64,000 nucleotides of DNA from a virus. Under the pieces are notes generated by a model. That model made no database searches and had not been told where the DNA came from. It saw nothing but the letters and a program-made list of their open reading frames with translations. The stretch covers positions 1 to 64,000 of IMG/VR virus record IMGVR_UViG_3300029258_005166. The stretch is one strand, 5' to 3'. How positions within the stretch are numbered: position 1 is the stretch's first letter; each line of letters begins with the position of its first letter. Shown here piece by piece: positions 47,729 to 54,790 of this stretch. Both the position numbers and the translations under genes were made by a program.

Positions 47729-48565
47729 ATGAAAAAATGGACAATTTTACTACTAGCGTTATTGCTCCTGGTCCTCTGGATCAAAAAGACCCGAAATACC
47801 GGACCTCGGTATATATCCGAGGGAGAGATCGTCCAACCGGGCGAAATCAGCCCGATTCCTCCGGGAGTAGTTATCCCGGTTGTAAAGGAAATCAATGAGC
47901 GAAATTGGCAAATTCAGAGTGTTATATTCAGGGAAATCAAGCTTCGTTTCAAAGAAGGTGTGTTTAGTATTGGACTGCATGGCGATATGTTTTACGAGAA
48001 ATCCAGGAATTTTCAAGCTGAACTTAGATCGGTTTTTGGAAAGGAACTGGAACTGGGTTCCAATGACACTTACTTTTGGTTTTGGTCCCGAAGAATGGAG
48101 CCTCCCGCGATCTTCTATTGCCGACATGATGAGATGCACAAATCTAGACTACGGACTCCTTTTAATCCCGTCTGGATTATTGAATCTCTTGGTTTAGGAG
48201 AGATTTCAACACAGGACGCTCAGGTAGAAATGATGGGCAAATATTGTAAGATTGTCCAAATGAGGAGAAGCACACTGGGAAAAATGGTCAAGAAAACGAC
48301 CTTAATCGATTGCCAGAAAAAGGCCATCATTGGTCATTACATTCACGACAACAATCAACTAATTGTGAGTAGTGAAGTTGAAGAGTTTTCCCATCTAGAT
48401 GGATTTATGATTCCGAAGAAAGTTTGTGTTATTTGGCATGAAGAAAAAGTCGTTCTTCACTGGGATTTTCTGGAACCGGCATACATCAAGACAGGAAGTC
48501 CGCGTCTTAACATCGATTGGAAAATGCCTCGCGGAAAATTGATGATCGACATGGCTACTTATTGA
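47729..48565 (+). CDS. LolA-like extracytoplasmic protein
   Basis: 278 residues with an N-terminal hydrophobic segment (about 5-19) that is a signal or anchor. The body, with KELELGSNDTYFWFWSRR and YCRHDEMHKSRLRTPFNP, resembles LolA/LolB-fold outer-membrane lipoprotein-sorting relatives, which I associate with Planctomycetes; this is a loose family call. AGGAGG lies 6 bases before the ATG. Overlaps the tail of 48555 by 11 bases. Confidence 0.6.
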   Translation: MKKWTILLLALLLLVLWIKKTRNTGPRYISEGEIVQPGEISPIPPGVVIPVVKEINERNWQIQSVIFREIKLRFKEGVFSIGLHGDMFYEKSRNFQAELRSVFGKELELGSNDTYFWFWSRRMEPPAIFYCRHDEMHKSRLRTPFNPVWIIESLGLGEISTQDAQVEMMGKYCKIVQMRRSTLGKMVKKTTLIDCQKKAIIGHYIHDNNQLIVSSEVEEFSHLDGFMIPKKVCVIWHEEKVVLHWDFLEPAYIKTGSPRLNIDWKMPRGKLMIDMATY

Positions 48566-48764
48566 GCTTTCGTCTGGCGATCTGGGCTCTTCGCTTTCGT
48601 TCGATAGTTATCCGACTATCCTGTCTCTCGCTATTGGCCGATTTAAGAGCCTTCAACTGTTGCCGTCTCGATGGCACTCGATTGATTCCCCCTTTCGCAG
48701 GCCGTGGTCCAATTGTGGGTCTACGACCATGTCTGCGACCACTTCCACATCCACATCCTGGCAT
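48555..48764 (-). CDS. Gly/Cys/Arg-rich micro-protein A
   Basis: 69 residues starting MPGCGCGSGRRHGRR, then basic and helical (RRKLNK end). ATG 48764 follows GAGGT at 5 bases. Its start resembles that of micro-protein B upstream, suggesting a duplicated, Cys-rich basic peptide. No known family; both lie after the ECF sigma gene. Confidence 0.55.
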   Translation of the reverse strand: MPGCGCGSGRRHGRRPTIGPRPAKGGINRVPSRRQQLKALKSANSERQDSRITIERKRRAQIARRKLNK

Positions 48765-48771
48765 TTGCACC

Positions 48772-48900
48772 TCACAAGATTTTGGTTTCTTTGTGTTTAA
48801 CTAATTTTCGCTGCGTGTTCCGGTTCTTTTTTAGACTACGACGCTTCACAAGACCTGAACGACCGCCCTTTTTTCCGCCGCCTCTACATCCACAACCCAT
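48772..48900 (-). CDS. Gly/Cys/Arg-rich micro-protein B
   Basis: 42 residues starting MGCGCRGGGKKGGRSG, followed by a basic helix. The ATG overlaps the sigma factor stop (TAATG), so it is translationally coupled to it. Similar N-terminus to micro-protein A. Function unknown; RNA or DNA contact is plausible from charge. Confidence 0.55.
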   Translation of the reverse strand: MGCGCRGGGKKGGRSGLVKRRSLKKNRNTQRKLVKHKETKIL

Positions 48901-49556
48901 TATTTTTCTAAGCCTCCCTTTTTCAGCCGTCGAAGTAGGTCTTTCTTTGCTTGGTGAATCGCTCTTTTGACCGTTCCTATAGGAAGATCTTCTTCTTGAG
49001 CAATCTCACTAATTTTCATTCCATCGAAATATTGCTTCATCAAGAATCTAGTTCGTCTTTCACTATATCCTCCCTCTGCAAGCATTGCCTGCAAAGCTCG
49101 ATACATGAGTTCTTTGTGTTCATGTTCTGAAGCCAAAGTGGTTGGATCATCTTTCGAAGAGATGCTCGGAAGACCAAATCCGACTTTACCCATTTTCTTA
49201 GGGCTCATTTTTAAGACGGTTTCCCCCGGATCAGAAACGGTAGATATTTTTTGTCTACGGTAATAGTTGGCCATCGTATTGCGAATGACCGACCAGATCC
49301 AATTTTGAAAATTCTTGGGAGGGGCCTTTTCCATTGCTTGGATTATTCTTTGAATAACCTCTTGTGTAATATCTTCAGCATCTTGTTGGTTCTTGCTTTT
49401 TCGTAGAATAGCTGAAAAGATTTTTCTCTCCCACCTTGCTAGAAGATTCGCAAGTGCAGACCGGTCCCCTTCTTTTGCGGCAGCTACAAGAACTTGGTCC
49501 TCTGTATCTTCCGAAAATAGCGGGTCATCATTTAACCAGTCTCGAAAATCCATCAT
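48900..49556 (-). CDS. ECF-type sigma factor with capsid-leader-like start
   Basis: 218 residues. Region 2 (LLARWERKIFSAIL, QDAEDITQEV, NWIWSVIRNTMANYYRR) and region 4 (RTRFLMKQYFDGMKISEIAQ, LPIGTVKRAIHQAK) define an extracytoplasmic-function sigma factor that binds host RNA polymerase. The N-terminus MMDFRDWLNDD matches the leader seen on several proteins here. It starts inside the stop of the 710-aa gene (ATGA) and overlaps micro-protein B by TAATG. No anti-sigma is evident. Confidence 0.88.
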   Translation of the reverse strand: MMDFRDWLNDDPLFSEDTEDQVLVAAAKEGDRSALANLLARWERKIFSAILRKSKNQQDAEDITQEVIQRIIQAMEKAPPKNFQNWIWSVIRNTMANYYRRQKISTVSDPGETVLKMSPKKMGKVGFGLPSISSKDDPTTLASEHEHKELMYRALQAMLAEGGYSERRTRFLMKQYFDGMKISEIAQEEDLPIGTVKRAIHQAKKDLLRRLKKGGLEK

Positions 49557-51685
49557 TGTTCCTGTTCTGGGGATTTGGGGGGAGAGAAAGGCTTGCTAAT
49601 TCTTTCTCGTTGCTCCGGTGATGTTAAAGGGGAAAGTCCTCGTATCATTTGTTCTCTTTCGGCCTTTCTTCTTTTAGCTTCTTCTTCCGGTAGTCCGTAC
49701 AGTAGATGTTTCAATGGAATCATTTCTGATACCTTGGCATATCCATGTGTCACAGGAATCTTAATTGTTTTAAGGGCATTCCTTCCTTTATCGAGCCAAT
49801 TGTTGACCATACCTGTTGTCGCTGGAATAAATGGCAACATCGTATCTGTGAGGCTGTCAATCAAATCTTTTAACTCAAATATGGCAATAGCATTTCCCGA
49901 TTTCCAAGGAGCTTTCTGTAATTGACGCAAGTAATCTCGTATATCATGGATAACGTTGTGTACAGCAACCGTTTGCTGTCTCGTTCTCTTGTCAAGTTCT
50001 TTTCTTCGCTCCACGATAGCGTCAAACATTCTGCTGTGTCCTCTTCCCAAGGAACTTCCTTCGCCGCGTCCCAGCTTCGCAATCTTTTTTACCCCAGCCA
50101 AAGCCTTCTCCAAATGTTCCTGGCTCCTTTGTGCCATTTGTGTTGTGTGCTTTTCTTGGCCTGCTGCCGAGGGCCTTTGCATCGGAACGATCTTTTGTCC
50201 TCGCACTTGGGGAACAGGAGGAAGAGCCCACAAGGGGATTCTAATCATGAGTTGATTCAGCCTGTCTTCTCTCCCCTTCCACAATTTATGTTCTTTGCTC
50301 CCCGGCCTATGTTTGTATCTTTGATTGGTTGCGTTATTCCAATCTTTTTTCATTTGTTGAAGCAGTGTGTCTACGGCTGCCATTTGTTCATCAAGCAATC
50401 GGTCAATCTCCGCTTTGTTTTTAAAGACGTTCTCATTAAGGGTTTTTTGAATATCATTCGGCAATTTGGCTATAACATTCGGTGCCGAACGCATAAAATC
50501 CTCTGATCTCTCTTTCCGTGCCTCATGCTCCAGTTTGTTCCATTCCGCCGCACAATGTCGTTGAGCCCCTCCTTCTTTTAGTCCCACCGATCTCATTCCA
50601 GCACTAATGTGTGGTTCGTATTCGCCCCGTTCATTTTTATTGAAACCATAGTAACAAAGCAATATCATTGCTTGTCGATAACCCTCATCCCCGGTCTGCT
50701 TCAACTGCTCTAATGCTCGAAATAGTAGTTCTTCTCTCTCCGATTGCATTAACTCTCTGTCGGGAATTTTGAATGGTGAGCGGCCAAAAGTCTCTGCCCC
50801 ACCACCGGGTCGTTGGCCACCTTTGCCCGTTACGACGGTTGGGGCGGTTTCTCTGCCCATTACTGGATCTCCCACTCGACCCCGTCTAGCACCTCCAATA
50901 CCAAGACCCGGCTCCCATTCTTCTCCTTCCTCGCCAGCACCGATTTCAGTCGGAACCATGAGGTGACCCCTCTTTTTTTCTCTCGCCTGTATTTGGGCAA
51001 TCTGCTCTGGACTCATTCCCCGATATTTTTCGGCCTCTTTTTCAGCTTTCTCTTCGGGAGTCATTTCTACCGACTGAAAAAAAGGTTTTGCCCTTAGTTT
51101 TTCCTGAGTCCGAAGGATGTCGCTTCCACGCTTTGCTAGGAGAGGCATATATGCTGCTACACCTCGCTGAAAAATATCACTGATCGGCTTGTATTGTCCT
51201 TTTGATTTCTCGGTAATCTGTGTGAGTAATTTTTCAAACATCGGACCAATAATTTCAAGAGCCCTTTCAGGGTTGCCTGTTTTTCGTTCGGCGGCTGTCC
51301 TCGCTACTTCAAACAATTCCCCGATTACGTCCCTGGCTCGTTCTATGTCGTTCGCAAGTGCCACCGCATTTGGATATCGTTGTCGAGCCTCCTCGGGCAT
51401 ACCTCGTTCTAGTTGTTCGGGACTCATGGCATCTAGAATACTAACCGCCTTTCCACGTTGTTGGCTAAGTGTTGCCATCTTCTCCTCTACAGCCGCACGT
51501 TCTTGACGTGACAATTGCTTAGATGCCTCCTCTTTTAGCTGGGCATGCCAACGCATAGTATGGGCAGCATCGATATACTTCTGCTCATCTCCTCCTTGTT
51601 CCAGAAAGAGACAAACGGCTTCAACGACAACCCGCTTAATATCTTGAACGTTTTCTTCTAAGCAGAGCCATTCCCTAAACAACAT
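49553..51685 (-). CDS. Large charged protein with capsid-leader-like start
   Basis: 710 residues beginning MLFREWLCLEE. The body is helical and rich in Glu, Lys, Arg and Gln, with an acidic/Gly-rich linker (about 245-290). No enzymatic motif recognised. The ATG at 51685 is preceded by GAGGT and a TATATA box; a longer frame has no ribosome site. Coupled to the ECF sigma gene downstream. Candidate internal head protein. Confidence 0.65.
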   Translation of the reverse strand: MLFREWLCLEENVQDIKRVVVEAVCLFLEQGGDEQKYIDAAHTMRWHAQLKEEASKQLSRQERAAVEEKMATLSQQRGKAVSILDAMSPEQLERGMPEEARQRYPNAVALANDIERARDVIGELFEVARTAAERKTGNPERALEIIGPMFEKLLTQITEKSKGQYKPISDIFQRGVAAYMPLLAKRGSDILRTQEKLRAKPFFQSVEMTPEEKAEKEAEKYRGMSPEQIAQIQAREKKRGHLMVPTEIGAGEEGEEWEPGLGIGGARRGRVGDPVMGRETAPTVVTGKGGQRPGGGAETFGRSPFKIPDRELMQSEREELLFRALEQLKQTGDEGYRQAMILLCYYGFNKNERGEYEPHISAGMRSVGLKEGGAQRHCAAEWNKLEHEARKERSEDFMRSAPNVIAKLPNDIQKTLNENVFKNKAEIDRLLDEQMAAVDTLLQQMKKDWNNATNQRYKHRPGSKEHKLWKGREDRLNQLMIRIPLWALPPVPQVRGQKIVPMQRPSAAGQEKHTTQMAQRSQEHLEKALAGVKKIAKLGRGEGSSLGRGHSRMFDAIVERRKELDKRTRQQTVAVHNVIHDIRDYLRQLQKAPWKSGNAIAIFELKDLIDSLTDTMLPFIPATTGMVNNWLDKGRNALKTIKIPVTHGYAKVSEMIPLKHLLYGLPEEEAKRRKAEREQMIRGLSPLTSPEQRERISKPFSPPKSPEQEQ

Positions 51686-51739
51686 TTGTATTACCTCACT
51701 GGAGTATATAGGATTTTCGTCTCCATTTAGTGAGGTAGT

Positions 51740-51768
51740 CGCCCGCTCCCGCATTGCGGGAGCGGGCG
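51740..51768. terminator. Intercistronic GC-rich hairpin
   Basis: A perfect 13-base-pair stem with a 3-base loop between the epimerase stop and the 710-aa gene. No U run on the minus side; probably processing or partial termination. Confidence 0.6.
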
Positions 51769-51775
51769 AGCTTGT

Positions 51776-52678
51776 TTATTGATTCTTAAGCCATTTATAG
51801 TATTCTCGGATTCCTGCTTTAATATCAAATTTTGGATTCCATTTGAGCTTACTAACAGCTTTTATGACACTGCATTCGGTGTGATTTTGGTAACTTTGTT
51901 CATAAGGATTTGGGATATATTCGGGAGAAATCTCGGTTTCCATAACCTCGTTCCAGGCTTCGACGATATCGTTGAATGAGACGGCTTTACCAAAACCGAC
52001 GTTGAAAATACCGCTACCTGAATACTGGCTTGCCAACAGATTGATTTTAACTACGTCTTCGATGTAGCACCAATCTCGTTTTTGCTCTCCATCTGAGAAC
52101 AATTTGGGGGATTCTCCATTCTTCATCTTTTGGTAGATCTGATATACCATACTGGCTCTTTTTCCTTTATGGCTCTCTCCTGGTCCGTAGACGTTGCAAT
52201 ATCTGAGTCCAATAATGTTTGCTCTAACCTCGTCGGAAAAATTCTTGGCGAAGCTATCGAACAGGGCTTTCGAAATACCATAAGTGTTGAGAGGCCTTAT
52301 ATAGGTCATGTCGTCTTCTCGATACGGGACACAAGCATCTCCGTAAACTGCTGTGGAAGAAGCATAGACAAATTGTCTGCATCCGCCCTCATAGGCCTTT
52401 CTAAATAGCTCTTTTGGGGCTTCAACATTTGCTCGACTCATTTCGCGAGAATCGTTATCTAAAGTATCGTTATTAGCTGCTTGATGGAAAACGATATCTA
52501 AACTTTTCACTTCTTTCCAGTCAATTCCGGTTAGATGGCAATTAAGCAATTTAACTTTGCCGGGCAACTTATTTTCTGTTTGGCATCCCGTAGCAGTTAC
52601 CGAATGCCCCAATTCTACTAGAATTTTTACTAAATTTGAACCAATAAAGCCTGTTCCCCCCGTGACTAACACTCGCAT
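51776..52678 (-). CDS. NAD-dependent sugar epimerase/dehydratase, HldD/GalE family
   Basis: 300 residues, an extended short-chain dehydrogenase. GGTGFIGSN binds NAD; SSTAVYGD supplies the Ser/Thr; YGISK is the catalytic Tyr-x3-Lys; RDWCYIEDVV is the conserved C-terminal motif. Its C-terminal IPNPYEQ ... KLKWNPKF region recalls ADP-heptose epimerases (HldD), but UDP-sugar epimerases are not excluded. Substrate unknown. Confidence 0.9.
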   Translation of the reverse strand: MRVLVTGGTGFIGSNLVKILVELGHSVTATGCQTENKLPGKVKLLNCHLTGIDWKEVKSLDIVFHQAANNDTLDNDSREMSRANVEAPKELFRKAYEGGCRQFVYASSTAVYGDACVPYREDDMTYIRPLNTYGISKALFDSFAKNFSDEVRANIIGLRYCNVYGPGESHKGKRASMVYQIYQKMKNGESPKLFSDGEQKRDWCYIEDVVKINLLASQYSGSGIFNVGFGKAVSFNDIVEAWNEVMETEISPEYIPNPYEQSYQNHTECSVIKAVSKLKWNPKFDIKAGIREYYKWLKNQ

Positions 52679-52743
52679 AATTTCTCCCCTTTTTTAGCAT
52701 TTCCCTCTGGCGTAATCTAGTCTGATTTGTTAAAATTGTCAAT

Positions 52744-52884
52744 ATGAATGATGTAGAAAAAACCCTTCTAGAAGAGAAACAAAGGTTCCTTTTGAAAATA
52801 ATAGAGTGGGCCCAAAAGCATGGTAAGAAAGTCGAACTACTGACTATGAGTGAAATTTTAAAGGCCGCTAGGTGTAAACTCTAG
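52744..52884 (+). CDS. Tiny protein, 46 aa
   Basis: A helical peptide (MNDVEKTLLEEK...). No clear ribosome site. It overlaps the minus-strand 37-aa gene by 17 bases, tail to tail. Weakly supported. Confidence 0.35.
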   Translation: MNDVEKTLLEEKQRFLLKIIEWAQKHGKKVELLTMSEILKAARCKL

Positions 52885-52981
52885 GTTTATGTAGCAAAGG
52901 TTTGCCTTTGCGAACTAATTTTTCTCGCCTTTGCTGGCTCTTAGTACGTTCTTGTTTCTGAAGCCACTCTCGGAAATTCAT
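52868..52981 (-). CDS. Tiny basic protein with capsid-leader-like start
   Basis: 37 residues beginning MNFREWLQKQER, then Lys/Arg/Gln-rich. The start is identical in plan to the other leader proteins, so it may be a packaged basic peptide. There is no strong ribosome site. Supported mainly by the leader match. Confidence 0.5.
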   Translation of the reverse strand: MNFREWLQKQERTKSQQRREKLVRKGKPLLHKPRVYT

Positions 52982-53026
52982 ACCCTATTTAGACATTAGG
53001 CGACTAGATATGGTTGTATGAAACCC

Positions 53027-53329
53027 ATGAATTTTCGAGAGTTTGTTTATCAAGAAAAACCTCGACAGAATTATGCTGATATCGAGGTTGCGAATCTCTA
53101 TTTTCACAATCAACTTAAAGTCAGGGAGATTTCCGAACTAACCGGCAGATCAATTGGTGAAATTTACAGGGTAATTCGCATACAAGGTGAACCAAATCGA
53201 AAACGGCGAGATCAAGGAAACGTAATCGCCCTGGCCGATTCGGGCCTTGGACTCAGAACAATTTCCGATCTTACGGGCTACACAACTAGGCATATTCGAA
53301 ATATCTTGAAAAATGGTAAGTCCGACTGA
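53027..53329 (+). CDS. HTH protein with capsid-leader-like start
   Basis: About 100 residues beginning MNFREFVYQEKP (alternative ATG at 53018). Two helix-turn-helix-like repeats follow: VREISELTGRSIGEIYRVI and LRTISDLTGYTTRHIRNIL, so it should bind DNA as one or two recognition helices. The leader suggests packaging, so it could act on host or phage DNA at entry. The next gene overlaps by 17 bases. Confidence 0.75.
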   Translation: MNFREFVYQEKPRQNYADIEVANLYFHNQLKVREISELTGRSIGEIYRVIRIQGEPNRKRRDQGNVIALADSGLGLRTISDLTGYTTRHIRNILKNGKSD

Positions 53330-54107
53330 CATAACCTTCGTTTATTCTGGTGGCGAGACAAATCGAGAGATAGAGTCTTCCTTAGGTGGTAGTGCGTCAA
53401 TCTATCCTATCGTAGAAGGATTAAACAACCTTTTCCCAAACATAGAAGAATCGAGCATCCAGAATACCGATTTTACCGACTATCGTTGTCTCTATATGTT
53501 CAATGATAGCTTAATAGATCCCTTCTCCAATGTCACAATTGCCATGTCAGAGAATCTTGAAGTCTTTATTGGATTAGATGAATTTCTTGATGACGAGCAA
53601 TCTGTTTTGATTACAGGAACAGCTACCGGAGGATCAGTAACTCTCAAATACGAAGAGACAAACCTTGTTTGGAATTATGATGCAGATGTAGACACATGGG
53701 CGAACAATTTAAAAATAGCCTTAAACAATTTGTCGGTTCTTTCTGAGGTTGTCGTGACTGGAATCAGCATTGTTGGGGGAACTCTTTTTACGGCAACATT
53801 TGCAGGAGCCGATGGAAATCGAAACCACCAACTGCTTGAATTGGTTTCCAATGACTTGACTGGAATCACTGATATTACTATTGAAAAAGAAATTGAAGGT
53901 GGGCCCATCAACAAAACCACCACAACAATAGCAACTCCAACTGTTTCTCCTGCTAATGTTGCCTTTGGGCAACCAATTCTTGAGGTCTGGGAAATTGGAA
54001 ATATGCATCCCGGTGACCGACTGCCAATTTGGGTAAAGAGAAATATTCTTCAAGGAACTACTCCTTTAATTAGCGACGGCGTGTCGTTAACAATTGAGGG
54101 AGACTAA
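53313..54107 (+). CDS. Putative virion protein, 264 aa
   Basis: A beta-rich, Cys-poor protein with an N-terminal VYSGGETNREIESSLGG segment and repeated Thr/Gly/Asn strands. It has no membrane segment. The composition fits phage head-decoration or tail-fibre proteins, but no family is recognised. It overlaps the HTH gene and is coupled to the McsA-like gene by TAATG. Confidence 0.55.
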   Translation: MVSPTDITFVYSGGETNREIESSLGGSASIYPIVEGLNNLFPNIEESSIQNTDFTDYRCLYMFNDSLIDPFSNVTIAMSENLEVFIGLDEFLDDEQSVLITGTATGGSVTLKYEETNLVWNYDADVDTWANNLKIALNNLSVLSEVVVTGISIVGGTLFTATFAGADGNRNHQLLELVSNDLTGITDITIEKEIEGGPINKTTTTIATPTVSPANVAFGQPILEVWEIGNMHPGDRLPIWVKRNILQGTTPLISDGVSLTIEGD

Positions 54108-54790
54108 TGGAGTGTCCGCTAACCGGTAAACCTTGCGAAAAACCTAAACCTTATTCGATTACCGAAATAGAAAATGGGCAAGTGTACACTTTTAAACTTT
54201 GTGAAGATTGCATTCTTGCCTATATCGAAAAACAGAAAAGCAATCCAGTTCAAAAGACGGTAAATGTGATACAGAAACTCGTAAAAACTCTTGGCACATT
54301 ATTGGGGATGTTAACCAAGACTAAACCCGAACCCGAACCCGAACCTGAATCCAAACCCGAAAAGATTCTATCATCAATGGATATTCGTTGTCCTGTTTGT
54401 GGTTCAGCATTTACGGACTTGGCATCTAAAATGAAATTTGGTTGTCCCCAATGCTTCGAAACATTCTCAGGGCCAACTATTCATCTTGTTAAAACGCTTC
54501 AAGATGGTTTAAAACATGTAGGGAAGGTTCCCAAAACACATGGAGTAAGTCATAAATCGAAAAAGAAAATCAACCCTGCCAGATATCTTGCCATCAAACA
54601 AGGCCAGATGGAAGATGCGGTTGTTGCAGAAGATTATGAGAAGGCCGCTTTAATTCGCGATCAGATGCAGATTTTTGAAAATCTCATTCATTCGTTCAAA
54701 GAAGCATCAGAGCAAAAAGATCAACAGCGAATTGTTGTCACTTATCGTGAGATTCGCAAATTTGTGGATAACGATCAGGACTACGGCTAA
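54107..54790 (+). CDS. McsA-like zinc and UVR-motif protein
   Basis: 227 residues with two zinc-binding parts, CPLTGKPC/CEDC near residues 3-34 and CPVC/CPQC near 95-120, and a UVR motif (MEDAVVAEDYEKAALIRDQ) near residue 170. This order resembles McsA, the activator of the arginine kinase McsB that marks proteins for ClpCP in Gram-positive bacteria. No McsB or ClpC is in the window. Coupled to the gene before it by TAATG. Confidence 0.7.
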   Translation: MECPLTGKPCEKPKPYSITEIENGQVYTFKLCEDCILAYIEKQKSNPVQKTVNVIQKLVKTLGTLLGMLTKTKPEPEPEPESKPEKILSSMDIRCPVCGSAFTDLASKMKFGCPQCFETFSGPTIHLVKTLQDGLKHVGKVPKTHGVSHKSKKKINPARYLAIKQGQMEDAVVAEDYEKAALIRDQMQIFENLIHSFKEASEQKDQQRIVVTYREIRKFVDNDQDYG

